Source: an uncultured Lachnospiraceae bacterium
GTDB taxonomy: Bacteria > Bacillota > Clostridia > Lachnospirales > Lachnospiraceae
Assembly (NCBI GenBank): GCA_900315735.1
Contig: ONAD01000002.1
Span: 109,291-173,290, forward strand
Length of the DNA stretch: 64,000 bases
Direction of reading: 5' to 3'
The notes beneath the pieces were generated by a model. It made no database searches, was not told where the DNA came from, and saw only the letters and a list, made by a program, of their open reading frames with translations. A program made the translations under genes and the position numbers. Positions 35,341 through 43,889 of this stretch are shown here, in pieces; the stretch's first letter is position 1; each line of letters begins with the position of its first letter.

Positions 35341-35874
35341 ATGGTATATACTTGTACATATAAATCACCGATGGGTGATATTCTTTTAGCGGCGGATGAA
35401 ATCGGACTTACGGGTCTGTGGTTTGAAGGACAAAAGTATTTTGCAAATACGCTTCCAAGTGAGCAGATTGCAAAAGAAACACCGATTCTTTCTGAAACAA
35501 AAAAATGGCTGGATGTGTATTTTTCCGGGGAGGAGCCTAAATTTACTCCACTGCTTCATCCTGCCGGCTCAGAATTCAGACAGGCTGTGTGGCAGATTTT
35601 ATTAGAAATTCCTTATGGTCAGACAATGACATATGGAGAGATTGCAAGACAATTGGAAAAAATGCGGCAGACTTCCCGGATGTCTGCACAGGCAGTAGGT
35701 GGCGCAGTGGGGCATAACGAGATTTCCATTATCATACCCTGCCATCGCGTAGTTGGTACAAATGGTAGCCTGACAGGATATGCAGGAGGAATTGATAGGA
35801 AAATCTCATTATTACAACTGGAACATACAGATATGAGTCATTTTTTTGTTCCGAAGAAAGGAACGGCATTATAG
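35341..35874 (+). CDS. ogt: Methylated-DNA-protein-cysteine methyltransferase
   Basis: This 177-residue protein accepts alkyl groups from O6-methylguanine. The acceptor motif IPCHRVVGTNGSLTGYAGG (residues about 137-155) and the DNA-binding EFRQAVWQILLEIPYGQTMT and YGEIARQL are intact. The N-terminal ribonuclease-like domain is present (TCTYKSPMGDILLAAD). It is a complete active form, unlike the PCYR variant at 11372. GAGG lies eight bases before the ATG, which starts two bases after the ABM stop. Confidence 0.93.
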   Translation: MVYTCTYKSPMGDILLAADEIGLTGLWFEGQKYFANTLPSEQIAKETPILSETKKWLDVYFSGEEPKFTPLLHPAGSEFRQAVWQILLEIPYGQTMTYGEIARQLEKMRQTSRMSAQAVGGAVGHNEISIIIPCHRVVGTNGSLTGYAGGIDRKISLLQLEHTDMSHFFVPKKGTAL

Positions 35875-35886
35875 GAGGAAAAACAT

Positions 35887-36387
35887 ATGCTGGTTACAAC
35901 TGCAATTGAAAACATGATTGAATTTTATGAAGGAAATATCCATGATATTGACCATTTCCTGAAGGTCTGGGCATTGGCAAAGACCATTGGTGAGGCGGAA
36001 AAGCTGGATGCGAAAACACAGGAAATTCTGGAAGTAGCAGCCGTTATTCATGATATCGCATGCCCGTTATGCCGGGTAAAATATGGCAATACAAACGGAG
36101 CACATCAGGAAGCGGAAAGCGGACCGTTGGTGGAAGAATTTCTATCAAAGCTGCCGGTAGGAACACTGGATGTTTCCCGGATCAAATGGCTGGTGGAGCA
36201 TCATCATACTTATACAAATGTAGATGGCATGGATTACCAGATTTTGCTGGAAGCGGATTTCCTGGTTAATGCCGGAGAAAGCGGATATTCGAAGGAAATG
36301 ATTGAAAATACCTGCAAAAATGTTTTTCGGACTGCCACAGGAACACATCTGTTAAAAAACATGTATCTGGAACACAGCATGGAATAG
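35887..36387 (+). CDS. HD-domain phosphohydrolase
   Basis: This 166-residue protein has the HD metal signature spread as IHDIDHFLKVW (first His), AAVIHDIACP (HD) and EHHHTYTN, with a final ADFLVNAGE Asp. HD proteins hydrolyse phosphate esters of nucleotides or related compounds. The substrate is unknown. ATAGGAGG precedes the ATG 12 bases after ogt. It shares the run with an alkyl-damage gene and a methyltransferase, so a nucleotide-related role is a guess. Confidence 0.8.
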   Translation: MLVTTAIENMIEFYEGNIHDIDHFLKVWALAKTIGEAEKLDAKTQEILEVAAVIHDIACPLCRVKYGNTNGAHQEAESGPLVEEFLSKLPVGTLDVSRIKWLVEHHHTYTNVDGMDYQILLEADFLVNAGESGYSKEMIENTCKNVFRTATGTHLLKNMYLEHSME

Positions 36388-36401
36388 GGAGGCGTTTACC
36401 C

Positions 36402-37163
36402 ATGAATCACGATGATACAGTGAAGCAGTCATTTCGAAAACAGGCGGAGAAATTTGCTGCATACCATATGTCGAAAGCCGAATATACGGATTATCTGATT
36501 CAGAAAATCGGAGCGAAAGGAAATGAGCATGCACTGGAAGTGGCGGCAGGAACCTGCATATGCGGTAGAGCACTGGCACCTTTTGTAAAAGATATTACCT
36601 GTCTTGATTTGACGGAAGAAATGTTGGCACAGGGAAAGACGCTTGCAGAAGAAAGCCGGATAAAAAATATTTCTTTTAATACGGGCAATGCCATGGAGCT
36701 GCCATACGAAGCAGAAAACTTTGACCTTGTAATCACGAGACTTTCCTTTCATCACTTTATGAATCCACAGAAGCCTTTTCACGAAATGCAGCGGGTTTTA
36801 AAAAAGGGCGGAAAGCTGATTGTCTGGGACATGGAAGCAGCCGAAGAACCTTTGAGGGCAATCGATGATAAAATCGAAACAATGCGTGACCCATCCCACA
36901 CAAGAATTTTAAGCAGAGAAGAATTTGAAGAAATGTTTGCAAATGATTTTACCCTGCAGTGTGAGGAAACAACGCTAGTTCCGGTGAACCTTGTAAACTG
37001 GATGGAGCTGACTGCTACCCCAGAAGAGGTGCAGAAGGAAATTATTAACTTGATGAAAGCAGATTTGTCCGGAGGCAGCAAAACCGGATTTTCACCTTAT
37101 ATGAGGGACGGACAGATAATGTTTGACCATAGATGGCTGCTTCTGATAGGTATAAAAAATTAG
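36402..37163 (+). CDS. Class I SAM-dependent methyltransferase
   Basis: This 253-residue protein has a Methyltransf_11 type Rossmann domain: ALEVAAGTCICGRALAPF is motif I, CLDLTEEML binds the ribose, GNAMELPYEAENFDLVITR gives motifs II-III, and RVLKKGGKLIVWD follows. The family resembles UbiE or small-molecule methyltransferases. The substrate is not readable. AGGGAGG precedes the start. It is the last gene of the ABM-ogt-HD-methyltransferase run. Confidence 0.88.
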   Translation: MNHDDTVKQSFRKQAEKFAAYHMSKAEYTDYLIQKIGAKGNEHALEVAAGTCICGRALAPFVKDITCLDLTEEMLAQGKTLAEESRIKNISFNTGNAMELPYEAENFDLVITRLSFHHFMNPQKPFHEMQRVLKKGGKLIVWDMEAAEEPLRAIDDKIETMRDPSHTRILSREEFEEMFANDFTLQCEETTLVPVNLVNWMELTATPEEVQKEIINLMKADLSGGSKTGFSPYMRDGQIMFDHRWLLLIGIKN

Positions 37164-37225
37164 AAGAGTGTGCTATACTGAAAACGCACAAAAGGTTAAT
37201 CCGAAGTGGAAAGGGATGACGATAA

Positions 37226-37828
37226 ATGTTAAAGTATGGCATTTATGCAAAGGCAGTTGAACTATTGTGTTTTAAGTCTGCGTTGGAGCGGCTTTCCGGG
37301 ATATATCCGGAAATGGATATGAAAGCCTATAAGAAAAAAGTAAAATGCGAATATAAGGCAATGCTGCAAAGAACTCCGGATATCGGAGGCAGCTCTCTGG
37401 AAATGAATCTCTATATTGCGGCATTTGTCTTTTCTTTACATAAAGCAGAGCCGGAGAAAATCAATCCGGAGGTAGTAAATGAAATGGTGACGGCAGTCTT
37501 TGAGTCTCCATTTATGATAAAAGCCCACAAAAATAAAAAATGTACCCTGTTCACAGATAAGGTGCAGGATAAGAAAGTGAAAGAAAGTATCGCCAGTCAG
37601 ACTTCAGGTTACGAACTGGACTGGAAGTTCGAGTATAAAAAGGGTGTCGATGAATTCTACAATACTTATACGGAATGCGGCATTTGCAAGCTGGGCAAAA
37701 GAGAAAACTGCTTTGCATTCGTTCCGTGTCTATGTAATATGGATGAAAGAAATTATAGGAACGAAGGCGGAGAATTGCATCGGACGAAAACACTGCACAG
37801 GGAGATGAGTGCTGCGATTTTCATGTGA
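37226..37828 (+). CDS. ATC-hydrolase-like protein, C-terminus changed by a frameshift
   Basis: The protein matches the L-2-amino-thiazoline-4-carboxylic acid hydrolase family: YTECGICKLGKRENCFAFVP and CLCNMDERNYRN are its Cys/Asp motifs. The last residues should read about RTKTLA-G-C-DF. Here, after RTKTL, the frame changes at about 37795: the +1 frame continues as GDECCDFHVTRIKK and ends at a TAG at 37843-37845. Restoring one lost base (CTG(G)CACAG) rejoins it. The annotated 200-residue form ends in unrelated REMSAAIFM. The enzyme may be inactive, or this may be a sequencing error. Confidence 0.75.
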   Translation: MLKYGIYAKAVELLCFKSALERLSGIYPEMDMKAYKKKVKCEYKAMLQRTPDIGGSSLEMNLYIAAFVFSLHKAEPEKINPEVVNEMVTAVFESPFMIKAHKNKKCTLFTDKVQDKKVKESIASQTSGYELDWKFEYKKGVDEFYNTYTECGICKLGKRENCFAFVPCLCNMDERNYRNEGGELHRTKTLHREMSAAIFM

Positions 37829-37903
37829 CAAGAATTAAAAAATAGTTTTGGTGGTGTGTCAGGAGACTGGCTTAGATAAAATTGCAATAGTGTTAAATTT
37901 TAG

Positions 37904-37960
37904 TGCTAATATATTATCCCAATCTTGATAAAAATGGCAAAAAGGGATAATATATTAGCA
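37904..37960. promoter_or_regulatory. Perfect 17-bp inverted repeat at the hipB start (operator)
   Basis: TGCTAATATATTATCCC (37904-37920) is repeated in reverse complement as GGGATAATATATTAGCA (37944-37960), with 23 bases between. The last base of the second arm is the A of the hipB ATG. TATAAT-like sequence lies inside the arms, and no ribosome site precedes hipB. This is the expected kind of HipB operator, and it suggests a leaderless or very short leader. Confidence 0.8.
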
Positions 37961-38241
37961 TGATTAATTTATATCAGAAAACATGGTCAGAAATAAATAA
38001 TGAAATTGCAAAAAAAATAATACGTTTACGGAAAAGAAAAAAAATCACCCAAAAAGAATTAGCTGCAAGGTCAGGAGTAAGCCTTGGCTCCCTGAAGAGA
38101 TTTGAACAGAGTGGAGAAATATCCCTGCAATCCCTGACAAAAATTGCAATAGCTCTTGATGTGGAGGGAGAGCTTGAGAATTTGTTTGAAAATGTGCCAT
38201 TTGCATCTATCGAGGAGGTAATGAATGAACAGACAAGATAA
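37960..38241 (+). CDS. hipB: HipB-type antitoxin, XRE family
   Basis: This 93-residue protein has an XRE helix-turn-helix (KIIRLRKRKKITQKELAARS, SLKRFEQSG) and a C-terminal helical tail. It lies directly upstream of hipA and overlaps it by 17 bases, the usual antitoxin-toxin order. The 17-bp inverted repeat at its start is a probable autorepression site. No Shine-Dalgarno is present before the ATG. Confidence 0.85.
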   Translation: MINLYQKTWSEINNEIAKKIIRLRKRKKITQKELAARSGVSLGSLKRFEQSGEISLQSLTKIAIALDVEGELENLFENVPFASIEEVMNEQTR

Positions 38242-39352
38242 GCTGGAGGTCTTTTATCACGAAAAACGTGTTGGAACAATGGCTCTGTATCAAAATCGTC
38301 TGGCAGCCTTTGAGTATGACAGAGACTGGCTTGCAGATGGATTTTCCATAAGTCCGTTTTCGCTTCCTTTGGAAAAGAAAGTTTTTATGCCAAAGATAGA
38401 CCCGTTTGAGGGTCTTTTTGGCGTCTTCGCAGACAGCCTGCCGGATGGATGGGGAAGACTGCTGGTTGACAGACTTATGAAAAGAAATGGAATTGATCCA
38501 TATGAAATAGGCTGCCTTGACCGGCTTGCAATAGTGGGAAATTCTGGAATGGGTGCATTGACTTACCGTCCGGTTATAACAATGGAAAAGAATCAGGATG
38601 AGAAGACGTTAGATGAAATTGCATTGGAATGTGAAAAAATATTAAACACAGAGACTTGCGACAATCTGGATTTTCTGTTTTCAAAAGGTGGTTCTTCCGG
38701 TGGAGCCAGGCCTAAGATACTTACAAAAGTAGAGGGCGAAGATTGGATAATCAAATTTCCATCAACTTATGACAGCAAGGAGATAGGAAAGCAGGAATAT
38801 GATTATGCAATGTGTGCCGGAGAATGTGGCATAGAAATCGAGAAGGTCAGATTGTTTCCTTCCAATCGCACGAAAGGATATTTTGGAACAAAGAGATTTG
38901 ACCGCACTGAGGATGCAAAAAATAACAGGATTCATATGGTGTCTGCATCAGGACTTTTAGAAACGTCACACAGAATACCAAATCTTGATTATGATATCCT
39001 GATGCGGCTTACACTTGAACTTACCAAATCAATGGAAGAATGTAAAAAGTTATATCGGCTGATGTGCTTTAATGTGTATGCACATAACAGGGATGACCAT
39101 TCGAAGAATTTTACTTATTTGTATGACGAAAATGAAAATAGCTGGAAATTGTCACCGGCATATGACCTTACCTATAGCAATTCTCTCGGAGGAGAACATG
39201 CCACTACCGTAAATGGAAATGGTGTTAATCCACAATTAGAGGATCTTCTTGCAGTTGCCAAAAAAATCGGATTAAATACAACAACAGCTAAGGAAATAGC
39301 ATTTGATATAAGAGATTGTGTCAATGAAATGCTTAGGGAGTATATCACGTAA
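38225..39352 (+). CDS. hipA: HipA-type serine/threonine kinase toxin
   Basis: This 375-residue protein has the HipA layout. The N-terminal subdomain carries VFYHEKRVGTMAL and FADSLPDGWGRLL. A loop GGSSGGARPKI (near residue 155) follows. The kinase-like core includes NRDDHSKNF (catalytic Asp and metal Asn near residue 290) and SPAYDLTYS (metal Asp). E. coli HipA phosphorylates GltX. The target here is unknown. Its start overlaps hipB. A single-chain HipA is complete here. Confidence 0.9.
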   Translation: MNRQDKLEVFYHEKRVGTMALYQNRLAAFEYDRDWLADGFSISPFSLPLEKKVFMPKIDPFEGLFGVFADSLPDGWGRLLVDRLMKRNGIDPYEIGCLDRLAIVGNSGMGALTYRPVITMEKNQDEKTLDEIALECEKILNTETCDNLDFLFSKGGSSGGARPKILTKVEGEDWIIKFPSTYDSKEIGKQEYDYAMCAGECGIEIEKVRLFPSNRTKGYFGTKRFDRTEDAKNNRIHMVSASGLLETSHRIPNLDYDILMRLTLELTKSMEECKKLYRLMCFNVYAHNRDDHSKNFTYLYDENENSWKLSPAYDLTYSNSLGGEHATTVNGNGVNPQLEDLLAVAKKIGLNTTTAKEIAFDIRDCVNEMLREYIT

Positions 39353-39581
39353 TATGTAATGGAGAAACATTTTGTCCGGAAGAAATAGAACAAGAATAAT
39401 ATTTGATTAGACACCAGTGTGTGATAAACAGCACTGGTGTTTTTTGATGTGATGGACAATTTTAAAATAATGTCCATAGATAGACGCAAATAAATAATTG
39501 ATAATTGCTTTTTAACCGCATGGTTGATAAATTATAAGCAGATGGACATCTGTACATAAATATTCAGCTGGAGTGATTGAA

Positions 39582-40172
39582 ATGAAATTTAAATTATCTG
39601 ATAAAACAAGCAGATTTGCGAAACGGACATTAGCAGACTTTTCAGAAAGAATGATTGTAATGCTGACAGATATGCCGTTAGAGGAAATTTCTGTCCAGAA
39701 AATATGCGATATATGCAATTATCCAAGGTCTACATTTTATAATTATTTTGATGACATTTATGATTTGATGGATTATTGCTGGATTACAATTATGAAAGAT
39801 ATGGATATAGAAAAATATCTGAATGTTCAGGGAGAACAAAACACAGAACAGATATTTTCGCTTCTATATGAATATCTTGACCAGTACAGGTTAAAGATTC
39901 ATAAAATTTTATTAAAAAACAATCTGGAAGGAAGATGCATGGCTTCTTTGCGTACTTTTATGAAAAAGCAGATAGGTCAGATAATAAGCATGTGTCCCGG
40001 AACAAAGGATTTTCCAGTGAGGGAAGATATTATGGTTGACTATTATGCTGCTACGATTGAAATGCTGTTGGAAAAGTGCTTTTTTGCGAAGGAGCAATTA
40101 AGCAAGGAAGAAGCATTACGGGCGGTTCACTTTTTGCTCGGGAGTGTCGAAAAGGAGGCTCACAGAAAATGA
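39582..40172 (+). CDS. TetR-family regulator
   Basis: With the ATG at 39582 (GGAG eight bases upstream) the protein has 196 residues. The N-terminal helix-turn-helix includes MPLEEISVQKICDICNYPRSTFYNYF, typical of TetR in Firmicutes. The C-terminal part is a ligand-binding helical domain. Its stop overlaps the ATG of the EFR1 gene (AATGA), which is translationally coupled, so it probably represses the TetR-EFR1-SDR unit. Confidence 0.85.
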   Translation: MKFKLSDKTSRFAKRTLADFSERMIVMLTDMPLEEISVQKICDICNYPRSTFYNYFDDIYDLMDYCWITIMKDMDIEKYLNVQGEQNTEQIFSLLYEYLDQYRLKIHKILLKNNLEGRCMASLRTFMKKQIGQIISMCPGTKDFPVREDIMVDYYAATIEMLLEKCFFAKEQLSKEEALRAVHFLLGSVEKEAHRK

Positions 40173-40927
40173 TTTTGTATTTCAGTGCAACAGGAAACGG
40201 AAAATATATTTCAGAACAGATTGCGGAGAAAATAGATGAAAAATGTATGTCTATCGTGGACTGCATCCGTGAGGATAAATATTGTTTCTCTAATGAAAAA
40301 ATACTCGGAATTGTGGTGCCGACTTATTTCTGGCGTCTTCCAAGGATTGTCACAGAATATCTGGGTAAGCTTAAAATTGAGAATTGTGGATATACATTTT
40401 TTCTTGCCAGCTATGGAACAACGACTGGTAAGGCTGGCAGCATGGCGAAGAACATTATGACTCATAATGGACAGAGCTTCGATGCCTATTATAGCGTGAT
40501 CATGCCTGATACATGGACGCCGGTATTTGACCTTACGGACAAGAATAGAGTTGATAAGTGGCTGAGCGATGGCAAAAAGCAGCTTGAGCTTGTTATTGAC
40601 AATATAATGTCAAAAAGAAAAGGCAATTTTATAGACAGAAAATTACCAAAGTGGATAGCTGCAATTCCCGCAGCTTATATGTGTGCGACAGAGAGAAAAA
40701 CAAAAAATCTGTCGGTAAACAAAAATGTATGTGTTGGCTGTGGTTTCTGTGCGAAAAAATGTCCTGCCGGAGTGATACAAATAGAAGATGGATGTCCAGT
40801 CTGGAAATCGGAAGAATGTGAAATGTGTCTTGGATGTCTTCACAGATGTCCCAAATTTGCAATCAGCTATGGCAATGGAAAAACTGCCAGACATGGTCAG
40901 TATAAAAATCCGTATACCAGAATTTAG
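40169..40927 (+). CDS. EFR1-family ferredoxin-flavodoxin
   Basis: The ATG at 40169 has AAAGGAGG upstream and overlaps the TetR stop. The 252-residue protein joins a flavodoxin fold (ILYFSATGNGKYISEQ, LGIVVPTYFWRLP) with a C-terminal pair of 4Fe-4S sites (CVGCGFCAKKCP and CEMCLGCLHRCP). Such proteins pass electrons between ferredoxin-like centres and FMN. The partner enzyme is unknown, and the following SDR gene is a plausible one. A second, divergent copy is at 41745. Confidence 0.88.
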   Translation: MILYFSATGNGKYISEQIAEKIDEKCMSIVDCIREDKYCFSNEKILGIVVPTYFWRLPRIVTEYLGKLKIENCGYTFFLASYGTTTGKAGSMAKNIMTHNGQSFDAYYSVIMPDTWTPVFDLTDKNRVDKWLSDGKKQLELVIDNIMSKRKGNFIDRKLPKWIAAIPAAYMCATERKTKNLSVNKNVCVGCGFCAKKCPAGVIQIEDGCPVWKSEECEMCLGCLHRCPKFAISYGNGKTARHGQYKNPYTRI

Positions 40928-40935
40928 GAGGAAAT

Positions 40936-41700
40936 ATGGCAGATATAGCAGTAATTACAGGAGCATCATCAGGTCTTGGAGTAAAGTTTTTAGAGGCAGT
41001 TGTAAACAAGTATCCGCAGATGGATGAATACTGGATTTTAGCAAGAAGAAAAGAACGATTAGATAAACTTGTGGAGAAATATGAGAATAAAAAAGTGGTT
41101 GCAATAGAGATAGATTTAAGCAAGGAGTCTTCTTATGATGGATTGATTAAAAGACTGGAAAATGAAAAACCAAAGGTAAAAGTGCTAATCAATAATGCAG
41201 GATATGAAAAATCGGGCAAATTTACTGATATGAGGCAGGAAGATATTTTAAATATGATTTCTGTTAATATTAAGGGAATGACACTGATTCAGAGAATCCT
41301 TCTTCCTTATATGCAAAAAGGCAGTTATACAATTATTACATGTTCTGTATCTTCGTTTGCACCAGTTCCAAATCAGACAGTATATAGTGCAACGAAAAAA
41401 TATGTTTATTATTTCGGTAAAGCACTTCGTGAGGAGTTGCTGGATAAAGATATCAATGTACTTCTTCTTTGCCCTGGAAATATGGATACAGAAATGAATC
41501 CGAAAGGACAGGGACGGCAAAGCAAGAAAATCAATAAGCTTCCGTTTCTGAATATGTCAGAAATCACAGCGGAAGCCTTGGAAAAAGCAGAAAAAGGAAA
41601 AAGTATTTATACACCGGGGACATTTTACAAATCCTATCGGGTGGTCAGCAAGATTTTTCCCTCTTTGTGGATGGCGAAGCTGGCAAAAAAATTTTATTAA
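40936..41700 (+). CDS. Short-chain dehydrogenase/reductase
   Basis: This 254-residue Rossmann enzyme has the NAD(P)-loop TGASSGLG (residues 8-15), NNAGYEKSG, and the catalytic YSATKKYV, with Ser (SCSVSS) and Tyr/Lys in order. ARRKERLD after the second strand suggests NADP preference. It starts eight bases after the EFR1 gene with GGAGG. The substrate is unknown. It ends the TetR-EFR1-SDR unit. Confidence 0.88.
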   Translation: MADIAVITGASSGLGVKFLEAVVNKYPQMDEYWILARRKERLDKLVEKYENKKVVAIEIDLSKESSYDGLIKRLENEKPKVKVLINNAGYEKSGKFTDMRQEDILNMISVNIKGMTLIQRILLPYMQKGSYTIITCSVSSFAPVPNQTVYSATKKYVYYFGKALREELLDKDINVLLLCPGNMDTEMNPKGQGRQSKKINKLPFLNMSEITAEALEKAEKGKSIYTPGTFYKSYRVVSKIFPSLWMAKLAKKFY

Positions 41701-41744
41701 AGGAAACTATAATTTAATACAATAATTGGTCTTCCATATTGTTC

Positions 41745-42569
41745 CTAAAATAAAAATTTTGCTTCTTTGCGGTCTGTATATGTATTTTCCAACATCTCTA
41801 TATGAGAGAGAAAATCCACATCTGTAAAATATTTGGCATGTGTCGGACAAAATTTGACACATGCCTGACATTTTATGCAGATACCAGAAACATCTGCCAC
41901 ATTATCGGCAGATATACTTCCCATGGGACATTTTCTGACACAAATACCACAATTATTACATTTATCCATATCAGTAACCGGCTTTGCTTTTAGAAATCGG
42001 GCTGGAGTATGATCTGACTTAAGTGGAGTATAGTAAGGGCCAATCGGGGTATCACGGTCGTATGTGATGCCGGTTAATTCCTGATTATTTAAGATTTTTC
42101 CAGCTATTTTGTTGGAAAAATCAGTCAGTGCCTGAAAATCAGAAAAATCAGGGCGATCTTTGGCAATAAGAGAGGAAAAAGCATGCTGGCTTATCATGGT
42201 TGCTGCACCTATGGGAATAAATCCGTTTTTTTCTGTAAGTATAAGCATTTCTCGTAAAGCCTCATCATAGTTTCGATTGCCATAAACACTAATGGGAATG
42301 ATTGCTGTTTTTCCACTTCCATTTAAACATCTTTCTAAATCCGGTAGTAACTTGTTTGGTATGCGGCCGGCATATACCGGAATCGCCAATATGACAAGTG
42401 AATCAGAATCGAAGTCGTATCTTGTTTGCCTGTTTGTTAAAATTGTAAAATCAATCTTTTGGAATGGGATATGTAAAAGCTGTGACAGGTCATTTGAAAG
42501 AGATTCAGCAATCTTTTGTGTACCACCTGTAGGACTGAAATATACAGCATAAATGTTTTTTATGATCAT
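41745..42569 (-). CDS. EFR1-family ferredoxin-flavodoxin (second copy)
   Basis: This 274-residue protein has a flavodoxin fold (YAVYFSPTGGTQKIAES, AIPVYAGRIPNKL) and two C-terminal 4Fe-4S motifs (CNNCGICVRKCP and CIKCQACVKFCP). It is only moderately like the copy at 40169 and may be specialised. It follows the thioesterase gene on the same strand after 14 bases, with GGAGG before the ATG. Both EFR1 copies sit tail to tail in this part of the window. Confidence 0.88.
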   Translation of the reverse strand: MIIKNIYAVYFSPTGGTQKIAESLSNDLSQLLHIPFQKIDFTILTNRQTRYDFDSDSLVILAIPVYAGRIPNKLLPDLERCLNGSGKTAIIPISVYGNRNYDEALREMLILTEKNGFIPIGAATMISQHAFSSLIAKDRPDFSDFQALTDFSNKIAGKILNNQELTGITYDRDTPIGPYYTPLKSDHTPARFLKAKPVTDMDKCNNCGICVRKCPMGSISADNVADVSGICIKCQACVKFCPTHAKYFTDVDFLSHIEMLENTYTDRKEAKFLF

Positions 42570-42583
42570 GATAAAATCCTCCG

Positions 42584-43063
42584 TTAAAATCCTTTTACTT
42601 TTCGTTGTATGCGAAGCTGCTTACGTTTTTGACCGGCTTCCCATTCTGCCTGCTGACCGATTGATTCAATAAGCACCCCCGGTACTTTCGTTGGTTGTCC
42701 ATTTTCATCCACAGCAACAAGAGTAAGGTATGCACGATTTACAGGATAGCGGGTACCATCAAGTTTTTCTACATAAGTATCTACACGTATTTCCATAGAT
42801 GTATTTCCAACATAGGTTACATTCCCAATTAACACAACAAGATCGTTTTGGAATACACCACGAATGAACTTTAAGTTGTCCACAGATGCGGTGATGACAT
42901 TACATTGAGAATGGCGTATACCGACAAGTCCGGCAACTTCGTCAATCCATTCCATGAGTCTGCCACCAAAGAGGCGTCCGGCTCCGTTTAAATGTTCGGG
43001 ACGAATCTGGTAGACCTGTTCTACACAGGATTCGGAAGATTTTTTCATTATATTGTTATCCAT
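42584..43063 (-). CDS. Hotdog-fold acyl-CoA thioesterase
   Basis: This 159-residue protein has the hotdog core: IRPEHLNGAGRLFGGRLMEWIDE is the helix with the catalytic Asn/Asp, and ASVDNLKFIRGVFQNDLVVL follows. It resembles the BFIT/BACH acyl-CoA thioesterases. Substrate chain length is unknown. It is divergent from a MarR gene, with a palindrome between them, so it is probably under that regulator's control. The EFR1 gene follows. Confidence 0.88.
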   Translation of the reverse strand: MDNNIMKKSSESCVEQVYQIRPEHLNGAGRLFGGRLMEWIDEVAGLVGIRHSQCNVITASVDNLKFIRGVFQNDLVVLIGNVTYVGNTSMEIRVDTYVEKLDGTRYPVNRAYLTLVAVDENGQPTKVPGVLIESIGQQAEWEAGQKRKQLRIQRKVKGF

Positions 43064-43092
43064 TTTTATAGCCTCGTCTTTTCGTATCGATA

Positions 43093-43119
43093 AATAATGT
43101 TAATATACTTAACATTATT
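43093..43119. promoter_or_regulatory. 27-bp palindrome, MarR operator candidate
   Basis: AATAATGTTAA (43093-43103) and TTAACATTATT (43109-43119) form a perfect 11-bp inverted repeat with a five-base centre, midway between the divergent thioesterase and MarR genes (30 and 83 bases from their starts). This is the expected size and place for a MarR dimer site that controls both directions. Confidence 0.7.
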
Positions 43120-43202
43120 TTAGAAAAATAATATGACATTGTCAATAGTAGTATTTTCGAAGATTCTTTGTTAAGATAGATATATATTCGGAGGAACAGA
43201 CA

Positions 43203-43679
43203 ATGTCATTAAAGATAAAGAAACATACCATTTCTGAAAAAGCGGATATCATGCACAGAGCCTCATCCTTATATATGGCATCAAATATTCCAATTGATTA
43301 CGGAACAGGGGAAATGTACACTCCAGTTGAGGTTCATATGTTGAAATACATTAAGGATCATCCGGGAAAAAATGTCACACAGCTTTCTGTGGAATGGGAT
43401 AAATCCAAGGCTGCTATTTCACAAATGCTAAAAAAGATGGAGCAAAAAGAGCTTATATATAAAGAAAATCCGGTAGATAATTTTAGAAAACAGTGTTTTT
43501 TTCTTGCTGAAAAAGGACAGGAATTGTGCGTATACCATGAAAAGTATGACACAAAAGTATTTGGTGAAACTTTGCGGATGCTTGAAGAATTCTGTACAGA
43601 TGATGAGATAGACGTATGTTTTTCGGTATTGGAAAAATATATAAAAGCAAGGCAGAAGAAACACTATTCTAAGAAATAA
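43203..43679 (+). CDS. MarR-family regulator
   Basis: This 158-residue winged-helix protein has VTQLSVEWDKSKAAISQMLKKMEQKELIYKE (recognition helix and wing). GGAGGAACAGACA precedes the start. It is divergent from the thioesterase-EFR1 pair and shares the palindrome with it, so it is probably its repressor. The ligand could be a fatty acid or related molecule, by analogy with the thioesterase, but that is inference. Confidence 0.85.
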   Translation: MSLKIKKHTISEKADIMHRASSLYMASNIPIDYGTGEMYTPVEVHMLKYIKDHPGKNVTQLSVEWDKSKAAISQMLKKMEQKELIYKENPVDNFRKQCFFLAEKGQELCVYHEKYDTKVFGETLRMLEEFCTDDEIDVCFSVLEKYIKARQKKHYSKK

Positions 43680-43689
43680 AATTAAGATG

Positions 43690-43721
43690 GTGGGTGTCAT
43701 GCTATTTAGTGTGACACCCAC
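43690..43721. terminator. Hairpin after MarR gene, possible terminator
   Basis: GTGGGTGTCA (43690-43699) pairs with TGACACCCAC (43712-43721), a perfect 10-bp stem with a 12-base loop. There is no clear T run on the plus strand, so termination is only probable. Confidence 0.45.
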
Positions 43722-43889
43722 TAGGTAATAGCAAAAGTTAGGTATATTCAAGCGGTTCATCAATGGTGAGTGTATTTAATGCACAGTCTGCTCTGTGCCT
43801 TTGCATTTGTCCTTATCAGAGTTCGTAAACACTGATGGGACGATATAAAACAGGTGAAATCTCAATCGGAAGTTGTAAGGAGGGATGAA

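Noticed and set aside
34306..39352. A recently acquired genomic island
   Set aside because: The stretch has accessory genes and lesions, but no integrase, attachment site or tRNA border was found, and codon use looks similar to its neighbours by eye.
43690..43721. Confident terminator after the MarR gene
   Set aside because: The stem is strong, but there is no T run on the plus strand. It is kept only as a low-confidence terminator.
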